Shown: positions 24,842 through 32,899 of the stretch, piece by piece
How positions within the stretch are numbered: position 1 is the stretch's first letter
Layout of the letters: each line of letters opens with the position of its first letter
Assembly: GCF_048892425.1 (NCBI RefSeq)
Contig: NZ_JBLZHU010000001.1
Coordinates: forward strand, 620,001-684,000
Origin: Pacificispira sp002696645
GTDB lineage: Bacteria > Pseudomonadota > Alphaproteobacteria > UBA8366 > Aestuariispiraceae
DNA: 64,000 bases
Reading direction: 5' to 3'
The notes under the pieces: model-generated
Databases searched by the model: none
The model's input: the letters and a program-made list of their open reading frames with translations, nothing else
What the model was told of the DNA's origin: nothing
Translations under genes and position numbers: made by a program

Positions 24842-25960
24842 ATGCGCTATTGCACCCAGTGTATTTTGCCCGATACGCGCCCTGGCATAAGCCTGGATGC
24901 GAATGGTGTCTGTACGGCCTGTCACGGCCACAGGGATAAGGAAACCAGGATTGATTGGACGGCGCGCGAGGCGGCGTTCCAGACCCTGGTGGAGCAAACC
25001 AAGGCGCGTTCCCAAGGCTATGATTGCATCGTGCCGGTCTCTGGCGGCAAGGATAGCTGGTATCAGGTGATCATGGCAAATAAGTATGGTCTATCGGTGC
25101 TGGCGGTGACCTGGCGGACCCCGGCCCGAACCGAGATTGGTCAGAAAAATCTGGAAGGAATGATCCAGAATCTGGGCGTCGATCACATCGACTATACTGT
25201 GTCGCCTGATGTAGAGCGCCGCTTTATGAAGGCCGCGTTTGAAGAGCGCGGGACGACAGGGCTGCCGATGCATATGGCCCTGTTTGCGATCCCCATTCGA
25301 CTGGCGGTGCAACTGCGTATCCCGTTGATTTTGTGGGGTGAAAACCCACAATTGGAATATGGCGGCAATGAGCTTGAGCGGCTGTCGGATACGCTGGATT
25401 CGGATTGGCTGGCGCGGCATGGCTGCCTGGAATCGACAGATGCGGATTACTGGTGTGGCAAAGAAGGGCTGACGAAAAGTGACCTGCTGGCGTATCAGGT
25501 GCCAAAGGATACCGATTTTACAGTCCGGTCTGTCTTTTTGGGAGCATTCTTTAAATGGAACAGTTACCAGAATGCCCGTATCGCGCAAGATTCGGGATTT
25601 GAATATGGTAAACAGGATTTGAAAATTGGAACCTGGGACTTTGCCGATATTGATTGTGACTTCATTTCATTGCATCATTTTTTAAAATGGTACAAATTTG
25701 GATTTACGCGTGACTTTGATAACCTTTCTGTGCAAATCCGCTATGGCATGATTGACAGGGGGGAAGCAATTGCCCAAATCAGGGAAAAGGGGTGGCAGGC
25801 ACCTGAACAAGATATTGCCGCTTTCTGCCGGTTTCAGGGGAAACCGGAATCCTGGTTCTGGTCTGTATGTGAAGGCTTCAGGAACACGGATATTTGGACG
25901 AAAAGGGCTGGCGTTTGGTATATCCCGGACTTTCTGATACCAGACTGGCAATGGACTTAA
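24842..25960 (+). CDS. WbpG/PseA-like N-acetyl sugar amidotransferase
   Basis: This 372-aa protein has two N-terminal cysteine pairs (C4/C7 and C24/C27), probably a zinc site, and a PP-loop SGGKDS (67-72). Further family blocks are LILWGENPQLEYGG and WNSYQNARIAQDSGFEY. WbpG, LegJ-type and PseA enzymes turn an N-acetyl group on an activated sugar into an acetamidino group. They normally rely on a dedicated HisH/HisF-type ammonia source. None is present in this operon; an AsnB-like protein is immediately upstream instead. GGAG overlaps the AsnB stop and serves this start. Confidence 0.85.
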   Translation: MRYCTQCILPDTRPGISLDANGVCTACHGHRDKETRIDWTAREAAFQTLVEQTKARSQGYDCIVPVSGGKDSWYQVIMANKYGLSVLAVTWRTPARTEIGQKNLEGMIQNLGVDHIDYTVSPDVERRFMKAAFEERGTTGLPMHMALFAIPIRLAVQLRIPLILWGENPQLEYGGNELERLSDTLDSDWLARHGCLESTDADYWCGKEGLTKSDLLAYQVPKDTDFTVRSVFLGAFFKWNSYQNARIAQDSGFEYGKQDLKIGTWDFADIDCDFISLHHFLKWYKFGFTRDFDNLSVQIRYGMIDRGEAIAQIREKGWQAPEQDIAAFCRFQGKPESWFWSVCEGFRNTDIWTKRAGVWYIPDFLIPDWQWT

Positions 25961-25988
25961 ACAGATTTGATTGGTTGGATATTTTGCG

Positions 25989-26717
25989 ATGATGGAGCCT
26001 AAAAACCTGCGTGTGGGGATACTGACAACAGATACTCCCCATCATACGCATTTCGTCGAGGCCCTGTCCAAGAATTGGAACATCGTCCGCGTTTTTGAAG
26101 AAAAGCGAACGACCAGCGCGACGTTTGAAACCAATCACCAGTTGGAAGAACAAGGCGCGCAATACGAAATTGAGTGTTGGTTTGAGGGAAAATCGCGGGG
26201 CTTGTCTGATGTCGCGGACGTACAGACATTCGCTGATTTGAACGATCCGGACGCGCTGGATGCAATGCGCGATGCCCATTGCGATGTGCATCTGGCATTT
26301 GGCACCGGTCGCCTGGAACAATCGGTTATAGACATCACCCCGGATCGGATTGTTAATCTGCATGGCGCAGATCCAGAACATTATCGCGGGCTGGATACGC
26401 AGTTATGGGCGGTTTATCACCGTGACTATCGGGGGCTGATCACCACCTTGCACAAGGTCAGTCCGAATCTGGATCGGGGCGGCGTTATCATGAAAATGCC
26501 CCTGCCGTTGACCCGCGATATGCAACTGTATCAACTGCGCAAGGTGAATACGGAAGTCTGTTTGGATATCTCGCATCGCGGTCTGGACATGATGGCGACC
26601 TATGGGCAGTTTATCAGCCAGCCACAATTGTATATCGGGCGGCATTATTCCTTCATGCCCGCCGTGCTGAAGGATCGCTGTATCAAACAATTCGCGGAAT
26701 TCACGGCAACGCTGTGA
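25989..26717 (+). CDS. Formyltransferase-family sugar-modifying enzyme
   Basis: This 242-aa protein has the formyltransferase fold. Catalytic residues are visible as N123-L-H125 (IVNLHGADPEHYRG) and D162 (LDRGGVI). The N-terminal strand reads LRVGILTTDTPHHTHFVEAL. Homologues without the tRNA-binding domain N-formylate amino sugars in lipopolysaccharide and glycan pathways. The ATG at 25989 is chosen; an in-frame TTG at 25971 would add six residues. It overlaps the next gene by GTGA. Substrate is inferred from context only. Confidence 0.82.
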   Translation: MMEPKNLRVGILTTDTPHHTHFVEALSKNWNIVRVFEEKRTTSATFETNHQLEEQGAQYEIECWFEGKSRGLSDVADVQTFADLNDPDALDAMRDAHCDVHLAFGTGRLEQSVIDITPDRIVNLHGADPEHYRGLDTQLWAVYHRDYRGLITTLHKVSPNLDRGGVIMKMPLPLTRDMQLYQLRKVNTEVCLDISHRGLDMMATYGQFISQPQLYIGRHYSFMPAVLKDRCIKQFAEFTATL

Positions 26718-27571
26718 CCCAGGAACCCCCGCAATTCGATCCCGCCTGTTTAACCGACATTAATTGCCCGGTGACCGGCGCGATGGATTGGGAAGTGGTT
26801 AAATCCTATACGGCTCCGCCCGATGGTGAAACGGACTTTGGCATCACGCCCTATCGGCGCGATCTGTTACGCAGCCCGTCAACGGGGCATGTTCTGAACC
26901 ATCACCATTTTGATCTGTCCGGTCTGTACAGCGGCGACTATTGGGATCGCACCTATGGCGGTGGTCGTATGGCCCAGACCTATGACAAGATCATGGCGCT
27001 GCCCCCTGAGCAATCCGACAACCGTCAGCGCGTTGCCTATGTGCAATCGGTTTGGTCCACCTATGGGCCCAGGGGAGGGGATCGCACCGTGCTGGATGTC
27101 GGGTCCGGCCTGGCAGTCTTTCCATCGGCAATGGCCCAGGCCGGGTGGACCGCAACAGCCCTGGACCCGGATCCCCGTTCCGCCCAACACGCAATGGAAA
27201 AGGCCGGCGTAGAGGGTATGGTCGCAGATTTCATGACGGACACGGTCTCTCGTCGTTTTGCGCTGGTGACATTCAATAAAGTCCTGGAACATGTGCCAGA
27301 CCCGGTCGCCATGTTGCGCCGCGCCCGCCCGATCCTGCTGCCTGGTGGCGGAGTTTATGTTGAACTGCCAGATGGGGAGGGGGCTCTGGCCGCCGTTGGA
27401 CCAGACCGGGAAGAATTTTTCGTGGAGCATCACTGCGCCTTCTCGGCCCTGTCATATGCCATGCTGGCCCGAAAAGCTGGCTTTAGAGTGCAACGATTGG
27501 ACCGGGTGATAGAACCCAGCGGCAAATTTACTTTGCGGGGGTATATGATGCCTGAGGAGACCCCCCAATGA
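26714..27571 (+). CDS. Class I SAM-dependent methyltransferase
   Basis: This 285-aa protein carries the SAM-binding motif I VLDVGSGLAVFPSAMAQAG, an acidic residue after strand 2 (ALDPDP), and post-motifs FNKVLEHVPDPVAMLRRA and LPGGGVYVELPD. The N-terminal 100 residues (CPVTGAMDW and a His-rich HVLNHHHFD stretch) resemble the leader of sugar or surface-glycan methyltransferases. The GTG start overlaps the formyltransferase stop, and its own stop overlaps the next gene's ATG. O- or N-methylation of the glycan is inferred. Confidence 0.82.
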   Translation: MTQEPPQFDPACLTDINCPVTGAMDWEVVKSYTAPPDGETDFGITPYRRDLLRSPSTGHVLNHHHFDLSGLYSGDYWDRTYGGGRMAQTYDKIMALPPEQSDNRQRVAYVQSVWSTYGPRGGDRTVLDVGSGLAVFPSAMAQAGWTATALDPDPRSAQHAMEKAGVEGMVADFMTDTVSRRFALVTFNKVLEHVPDPVAMLRRARPILLPGGGVYVELPDGEGALAAVGPDREEFFVEHHCAFSALSYAMLARKAGFRVQRLDRVIEPSGKFTLRGYMMPEETPQ

Positions 27572-28263
27572 CCCCTGTGGGCTTTTCCGAACGCCCTTTC
27601 GATGCGTCTATCCTGGGCAGACCGGTATGGTGCCTTGACGATGTCGCGCAGGCAAAAAATGCGGTGACCGATGCCCAACGAGAGTCTATCGGCCTGATGT
27701 TCCGGCGGGGGGACGCCTCTGAAGGGGGAATTCTGGAACCCCTTGGTTTTCGTAAGATTGAGACATTGATAACGCTTGGCTGTGCGCTGCCGGGTCAGAA
27801 GCAAAGGCTTCCAACTGGGATCGGTATCGCGCAGGCCACGGATGCAGATGCAATCGCGGATCTTGCGGCAAGGGCCTTTCGCAGTGACCGCTGGCACAGT
27901 GATCCTGAAATTCCAGATGATCGCGCGGATGCCTATAAGGCGGCCTGGGCCCATAATGATGTTTTGGGCCGTGCGGGTGTCACGCTGGTTACCCTGAATG
28001 CTGCTGGGGAAATCACGGGGTTCAACGCCTTGTTGTTTCGCGACGATGCGCTGGTTGTCGACCTGATCGCCGTTGCACCGGATCATCAGGGACATGGAAA
28101 TGGCAGCCGTCTCGTTACAGCCGCAATCGCATATGGGGCAGGGCGCTTTAAGACCCTGCAGGTTGGCACTCAGTCCGCGAATACTGCGTCATTACGTCTG
28201 TATCAGAAACATGGACTGCAAGAGATCAGGCGTGCCGATACCTGGCACTGGACACCTTCATGA
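27568..28263 (+). CDS. GNAT-family N-acetyltransferase
   Basis: This 231-aa protein has a GNAT domain in its C-terminal two thirds. The acetyl-CoA loop is VAPDHQGHGNGSRLV, followed by TQSANTASLRLYQKHGLQEIRR. The overall layout (N-terminal half-domain plus GNAT) resembles the dTDP-fucosamine acetyltransferase WecD and PseH-type sugar acetyltransferases. It is the last gene of the glycan operon, coupled by ATGA to the methyltransferase. A hairpin terminator follows at once. Confidence 0.82.
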   Translation: MTPVGFSERPFDASILGRPVWCLDDVAQAKNAVTDAQRESIGLMFRRGDASEGGILEPLGFRKIETLITLGCALPGQKQRLPTGIGIAQATDADAIADLAARAFRSDRWHSDPEIPDDRADAYKAAWAHNDVLGRAGVTLVTLNAAGEITGFNALLFRDDALVVDLIAVAPDHQGHGNGSRLVTAAIAYGAGRFKTLQVGTQSANTASLRLYQKHGLQEIRRADTWHWTPS

Positions 28264-28266
28264 ACA

Positions 28267-28288
28267 AAGGGGCAATGATCAGCCCCTT
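28267..28288. terminator. Hairpin terminator between the glycan operon and the convergent SDR gene
   Basis: A perfect 7-bp stem AAGGGGC/GCCCCTT with an 8-nt loop lies in the 24-bp convergent gap. The downstream tract is pyrimidine-rich (CATTCCTT) but not a pure T run, so efficiency is uncertain. Confidence 0.55.
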
Positions 28289-29037
28289 CATTCCTTCTGT
28301 GGCAGGCGCGAGAGCAGGCGCGTGCCAAGCCCGCTGGGTAAGGCCCGCAATATCCAGCCGATACAGCGCATTTGCCAGGGGAAGGATATCTTTGCCGTTC
28401 CCGCGCTCAACCCTGCCAGTATGATCTGTGCGGCACGGTCCGCTTCCATGAAAAAGGGCATGCTGAATGTGTTCTGATCCGTGATGCGGCTGCGCACGAA
28501 GCCTGGACAGATCACGCATATCGTCACGCCGTGATGCGCGTAACGCCCCCGCAATCCTTCGCCATAGGCCAAGACAGCGGCTTTGGCTGCGCTATAGGCC
28601 GGTGCGCTGGGCAAGCCGCGATTGCCTGCAATGGAACTGACCATCCCAATCGTACCGCGCCCCCGCGTCCTCATACAGTCCAGGGCCGGATGGACCGTGT
28701 TCAGGACACCGGTCAGATTGACATCGAATATACGGCGAATGGTGGCTTCATCCTCGCCCCCTGAAATGCCTGCATTTGCCAGCACGATATCCAGCGGTGC
28801 AGCAATGTCTGCATCAATGATCCATTCACGCATCGCAGTCTGGTCCGTGACATCAACAACCGTGGCGGATACGGTGGCACCCTGATCCCGGCAGGCTGTT
28901 GCGACAGCCTGCAAACGATCCGAATCGCGCCCGGAAAGCGCAAGCGTGCAGCCCCCCTGACCATAGCGTTGGGCATAGGCCAGGGCGACAGCTGCGCCAA
29001 TGCCGCTGGACGCGCCGGTGATCAGGATCGATATCAT
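28288..29037 (-). CDS. Short-chain dehydrogenase/reductase
   Basis: This 249-aa SDR has the cofactor motif TGASSGIG, the NAG motif (LANAGISGG), a catalytic Ser around MVSSIAGN and YSAAK. The C-terminus carries a hydrophobic/basic extension (WQMRCIGWILRALPSGLGTRLLSRL) that may be amphipathic or membrane-associated. It is convergent with the glycan operon and divergent from yicC. The substrate is unknown, and the family is too broad for a specific call. Confidence 0.85.
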   Translation of the reverse strand: MISILITGASSGIGAAVALAYAQRYGQGGCTLALSGRDSDRLQAVATACRDQGATVSATVVDVTDQTAMREWIIDADIAAPLDIVLANAGISGGEDEATIRRIFDVNLTGVLNTVHPALDCMRTRGRGTIGMVSSIAGNRGLPSAPAYSAAKAAVLAYGEGLRGRYAHHGVTICVICPGFVRSRITDQNTFSMPFFMEADRAAQIILAGLSAGTAKISFPWQMRCIGWILRALPSGLGTRLLSRLPQKE

Positions 29038-29143
29038 AGTTGTAGTGTGGCGATGGCGGGCACGGGCTGCAAGCGTCCCATCATGCTTCCATAATCATGC
29101 GGATCATGACAAAAGACCCTGAATTACAGAAAGGATGCCCGAT

Positions 29144-30019
29144 ATGACCGTATCCAGCATGACTGGTTTTGCCCGGACGGAGGGGGAAGACGACCTGATC
29201 CGCTGGGTCTGGGAAGCACGCAGTGTGAATGGAAAATCGCTGGATGCGCGCATCCGGGTGCCATCCGGCTGGGAACAGTTCGACCCTGTGATCCGCAAGG
29301 CGGTTCAGGAGCGGTTTAAGCGCGGCAATCTGACGATCAATCTGGAGGTAAAGCCAATCCTTGGAAAATCCATGGTGCGCATTAACGACGCCTTGTTGGA
29401 TGATCTGATTCAGCGGTGCGAGGCATTTGGGGAACGCCCGCGTCTGGATATGCTGTTTACCGTGCGGGGCGTTGTAGAGGCTTCGGAGCAGGATCCTGGT
29501 GATCTGGCCAGTGATCCAGATCGCCTGTCGGCGGTTCAGGGCAGCCTGGATGATGTTCTGGTCCGCCTGTCGGATGCCCGTGCAGAAGAAGGCGCGCGGA
29601 TCGACACGGTCCTGAGGGATCACTTGGGGGAGATTGAGACCCTGGTCGAAGATGCCGAACGGTCGGAAGAAGCAACACCCCAAGCCATTCGGGATCGATT
29701 ATGGGCCCAGATTTCTGATCTATTGCCCCAGGATGGCGCGATCCCTTCAGAACGACTGGCGCAAGAGGCAGCCATTCTGGCGACAAAGGCAGATGTGCGC
29801 GAAGAGATTGACCGCCTGAAGGCGCATGTCGATGCAGCCCGCGATTTGCTGCGCGATGGGGTCGGAATTGGCCGTCGGTTTGACTTTTTATGTCAGGAAT
29901 TTAACCGCGAGGCCAATACCCTGGCGTCGAAATCCTCCTCTCTGGACCTCACCCGAATCGGACTAAACCTCAAAGCCGTTATCGACCGCCTGCGTGAGCA
30001 GGTTCAAAATCTAGAATAA
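29144..30019 (+). CDS. yicC: YicC-family endoribonuclease/RNase adaptor
   Basis: This 291-aa protein matches the YicC/YloC family at both ends: SSMTGFARTEG and SVNGKSLDARIRVP at the N-terminus, RRFDFLCQEFNREANTLASKS at the C-terminus. In E. coli it is linked to RNA turnover, with endoribonuclease activity reported. ATG 29144 has AAGGA 8 nt upstream; the in-frame ATG at 29135 directly abuts that site and is rejected. It is followed 13 nt later by gmk, a pairing conserved in many proteobacteria. Confidence 0.92.
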   Translation: MTVSSMTGFARTEGEDDLIRWVWEARSVNGKSLDARIRVPSGWEQFDPVIRKAVQERFKRGNLTINLEVKPILGKSMVRINDALLDDLIQRCEAFGERPRLDMLFTVRGVVEASEQDPGDLASDPDRLSAVQGSLDDVLVRLSDARAEEGARIDTVLRDHLGEIETLVEDAERSEEATPQAIRDRLWAQISDLLPQDGAIPSERLAQEAAILATKADVREEIDRLKAHVDAARDLLRDGVGIGRRFDFLCQEFNREANTLASKSSSLDLTRIGLNLKAVIDRLREQVQNLE

Positions 30020-30032
30020 GGGTGCCAAGCCT

Positions 30033-30683
30033 ATGGCCGAACCATCGCACGACCTTTTTCCCATAAAGCGGCGCGGCCTGATGCTGGTGCTGTCCTCCCC
30101 CTCCGGGGCGGGGAAGTCGACGATTGCCAGATCCATCCTGGACAGCGATCCGGAAATCGATATGTCGGTTTCTGTCACCACCCGCCCGAAGCGCCCGGGC
30201 GAAGTGGAAGGGCGCGATTATATCTTTATTGATCGCACCGAATTCGACCTGATGGTCAATCGTGGTCAATTGCTGGAACATGCAAAGGTTTTCGACAACT
30301 ATTATGGAACGCCCAGAGCAGCGGTGATGGACGCCCTGGCCGAAGGCCGTGACGCGCTGTTTGATATTGACTGGCAGGGCACACAGCAATTGGCAGAAAG
30401 TGCCATTGATGATCTGGTGCGCGTCTTCATCCTGCCACCAAACTCTCGGGAGCTGGAGCGTCGCCTGAACACCCGCGCCCAGGATTCCCAGGCCGTCATC
30501 GCCGCGCGCATGGCCAAGGCATCAGATGAGATGAGCCATTACGCGGAATATGACTGGGTCATCGTCAATCATGATATTGAAGAAAGCGTTGAACAGGTCC
30601 GTGCCATCCTGTGCAGTGAGCGCCTGAAGCGTAAACGACAAGTCGGCTTGGGTGAGTTTGTGAAGGGTTTACGTGCGGGGTGA
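30033..30683 (+). CDS. gmk: Guanylate kinase
   Basis: This 216-aa enzyme phosphorylates GMP to GDP. The P-loop SSPSGAGKSTI, GMP-binding region SVSVTTRPKRPGEVEGRDYIFI, YYGTPRAAV and FDIDWQG are all canonical. It follows yicC and ends 9 bp from a convergent AMP-ligase gene. Start ATG 30033 is supported by GGGTG upstream and by normal family length. Confidence 0.97.
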   Translation: MAEPSHDLFPIKRRGLMLVLSSPSGAGKSTIARSILDSDPEIDMSVSVTTRPKRPGEVEGRDYIFIDRTEFDLMVNRGQLLEHAKVFDNYYGTPRAAVMDALAEGRDALFDIDWQGTQQLAESAIDDLVRVFILPPNSRELERRLNTRAQDSQAVIAARMAKASDEMSHYAEYDWVIVNHDIEESVEQVRAILCSERLKRKRQVGLGEFVKGLRAG

Positions 30684-30692
30684 AGCCTCTGC

Positions 30693-32165
30693 TTATGAAA
30701 GATCGCGCAGCGCCTTTCTAAGAACGTCCCGCTGGATCTTTCCTGTCGCTGTGCGGGGGATTCTGTCCAGGAAAACCAGTTGTGTCGCCCCAAATACCGA
30801 CGGCAGCAGGGGCGTTAGTTTGGGGGTTATGGCGCTGATTTCCGCTTCGGTCATCTTATCCTTGCCGCCGGTTACGATAGCCAGCCAGACCTTATCTCCC
30901 TTGTCAGCATCCGGCACCATACACAGCCCGACATCCTGGAAGTCAAAGGCATTCAGGATTGCTTCTTCAATGGGTTGAGGGGCAACCTTTATGCCGCGTA
31001 TGTTTAGCTGATCATCGGCGCGCCCGATCAGTTTTAGGATGCGACTCTGGTTCAGGATTCCCAGATCACCGGGATAGAACCAACCCTGCTTGAACATCCG
31101 TTTTGTGGTGGCGGGGTCATCGCGATACCCCTGAATTAGGGTCTCGCTGCGCATCCGGATCACGCCCGGTTGGTTGTAAATGGGGTCTTCCGCATCATTG
31201 ACGACTTCCAGGTCGACACCGGGCAGGATTGCACCAATGCCATCGGCCTGCATCGTGCAGATATAGGCGGCCTCGTTCGTTGCATAGCTTTCAATCAGGC
31301 TGGTCGCCAGCCTGTCCTGTACCCGCTGGCGGATTGACGCGGATACCTGGGCACCGATCGTGAAGATGCGCAGATTGGTCGGCTTCTGATACGCCGCTGG
31401 CAGGCGATCCAGAATATCGATCAGCGCATGGGGGATCAGCGTGACATGGCTGGCATCGTGCTGCTGGATCACATGGGCAAGGGGTTGGCGGCTGTCTGCT
31501 ATGCAGGTGCCGCCCGCACGCAAACAGGCCGTGCAATGGGTGTGATAGGCCTGAATGGAAAAACCCAAAGCGACGGCATAGCGCGTGGCATCGTTCATGC
31601 CGGCCAGAAACTGGAATTGGCGCAGGCGACGATTCTGCATGTCCCAGGTTAGTGTCAGGGTTTTCAGGCTACCAGTGGTGCCTGATGTCTTGATAATGCG
31701 GTACGGGGCGTCAGGGGCAAATCGGGTCTGGATCAGGGGCTGTTCTGGCGATTGTTCGCTCAACATGGTTGCCCAAGCCTGATCCAGGATTACCGTGTTC
31801 TTTGATTGCGTCGGTGCGTCCTGGGCGGTGCATAAAACAAGATCGAAATCTTGAACAATTGGTTCAATGCTGGCCGCTTCATTGGCAGCAAATGACATTG
31901 AACAAATGCCCAATGCTTCCAGCCCCAGGGTCAGGACCAGGTGCATATACAGGTTCTTTACCTCCACCGCCGCCTTTGGGTTTTCGCCCAGGTTCAGACT
32001 GCGCAGGTAGGTGACTGATTTACACACATCCAGGTAAAGCTGGGCATAGCGATAGGCGACGCCATCTTCCAGAACTGCAACATGCTCCGGGCGGGTGACC
32101 GCATAATAGGCCAGGATATCGATTGTGCTGGCGGGGGGCGGTGTATAGGGCGTTTTGGGGCTCAC
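30693..32165 (-). CDS. AMP-forming acyl-CoA ligase-like protein
   Basis: This 490-aa ANL-superfamily enzyme has the ATP loop IIKTSGTTGSLKTL, motif YATNEA, the hinge-region aspartate motif GWFYPGDLG, GRADDQLNIRGIKVAPQPIEEAI, and the C-terminal lysine in TATGKIQRD. It would activate a carboxylic acid as acyl-AMP, and probably as an acyl-CoA. It starts with GTG overlapping the RraA-like gene by 4 nt and is the third gene of a minus-strand operon with a Rieske oxygenase. The set hints at catabolism of an aromatic or other ring acid (inference); the substrate is unknown. Confidence 0.85.
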   Translation of the reverse strand: MSPKTPYTPPPASTIDILAYYAVTRPEHVAVLEDGVAYRYAQLYLDVCKSVTYLRSLNLGENPKAAVEVKNLYMHLVLTLGLEALGICSMSFAANEAASIEPIVQDFDLVLCTAQDAPTQSKNTVILDQAWATMLSEQSPEQPLIQTRFAPDAPYRIIKTSGTTGSLKTLTLTWDMQNRRLRQFQFLAGMNDATRYAVALGFSIQAYHTHCTACLRAGGTCIADSRQPLAHVIQQHDASHVTLIPHALIDILDRLPAAYQKPTNLRIFTIGAQVSASIRQRVQDRLATSLIESYATNEAAYICTMQADGIGAILPGVDLEVVNDAEDPIYNQPGVIRMRSETLIQGYRDDPATTKRMFKQGWFYPGDLGILNQSRILKLIGRADDQLNIRGIKVAPQPIEEAILNAFDFQDVGLCMVPDADKGDKVWLAIVTGGKDKMTEAEISAITPKLTPLLPSVFGATQLVFLDRIPRTATGKIQRDVLRKALRDLS

Positions 32166-32875
32166 GTCACCTGTCCGGCTTTATGCGCTTCATAGCGTCG
32201 TTTGTTTTCCTCATTGGCAGGATACAGGCCGGGCAGCTTTGCGCCGTTTTTCACTTCTCCTAAAATCCAGGCTTCAAGAGTTTCCTGTTCCTGGGCCAGG
32301 GGCAAAACCTCGTTGACCATCGCCTGGGGAATGATGACGGCACCATCCTTGTCGGCCACGATCAGATCGTCCGGATAAATCGCTACACCGCCACAGCCAA
32401 TCGGTTCCTGCCAGTTCACAAAAGTCAGGCCTGCAACAGAAGGCGGGGCGGCCGCCCCAGAGGACCAGACCGGCAGCCCAGTTCCCAAAACCCCCTCCAA
32501 ATCCCGCACAACGCCATCGGTGATCATGGCGGCAACGGACCGGACCTGCATGCGCTGGCACAGAATATCGCCAAACACACCGGCATCCTGACAGCCATCG
32601 GCAGCGATGACGGCGATACATCCATCCGGCATCGCCTCAATCGCGCTGCGGGTGGAAATGGGGGAGGACCAGGATGCAGGTGTCGCCAAATCCTCTCGCG
32701 CCGGAATAAAGCGCAGGGTGAAGGCTGGCCCTGCGACGCGCTGCTGCCCCGGTGTCAGGGGAAATGCGCCCCTGATCCAGACATTTCGCAATCCCTTTTT
32801 CAACAGAACGGTGGTCAGGGTCGCTGTCGTAATTTCCCGGAATTGGGCCAGCAGGTCAGGCGAATATATGGACAT
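32162..32875 (-). CDS. RraA/HMG-aldolase-family protein
   Basis: This 237-aa protein belongs to the RraA / 4-hydroxy-4-methyl-2-oxoglutarate aldolase family. The diagnostic blocks are VAGPAFTLRFIP, GVVRDLEGVLGTGLPVWSSG (substrate Arg-Asp) and YPDDLIVADKDGAVIIP (metal-site DxDG). Members cleave 4-hydroxy-4-methyl-2-oxoglutarate or oxaloacetate in aromatic catabolism. The RNase E inhibitor RraA of E. coli is shorter (about 160 aa). The Rieske oxygenase and acyl ligase neighbours favour a catabolic aldolase or decarboxylase. Confidence 0.85.
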   Translation of the reverse strand: MSIYSPDLLAQFREITTATLTTVLLKKGLRNVWIRGAFPLTPGQQRVAGPAFTLRFIPAREDLATPASWSSPISTRSAIEAMPDGCIAVIAADGCQDAGVFGDILCQRMQVRSVAAMITDGVVRDLEGVLGTGLPVWSSGAAAPPSVAGLTFVNWQEPIGCGGVAIYPDDLIVADKDGAVIIPQAMVNEVLPLAQEQETLEAWILGEVKNGAKLPGLYPANEENKRRYEAHKAGQVT

Positions 32876-32899
32876 AATGTCTGCTTTCTGGATTAAGCA

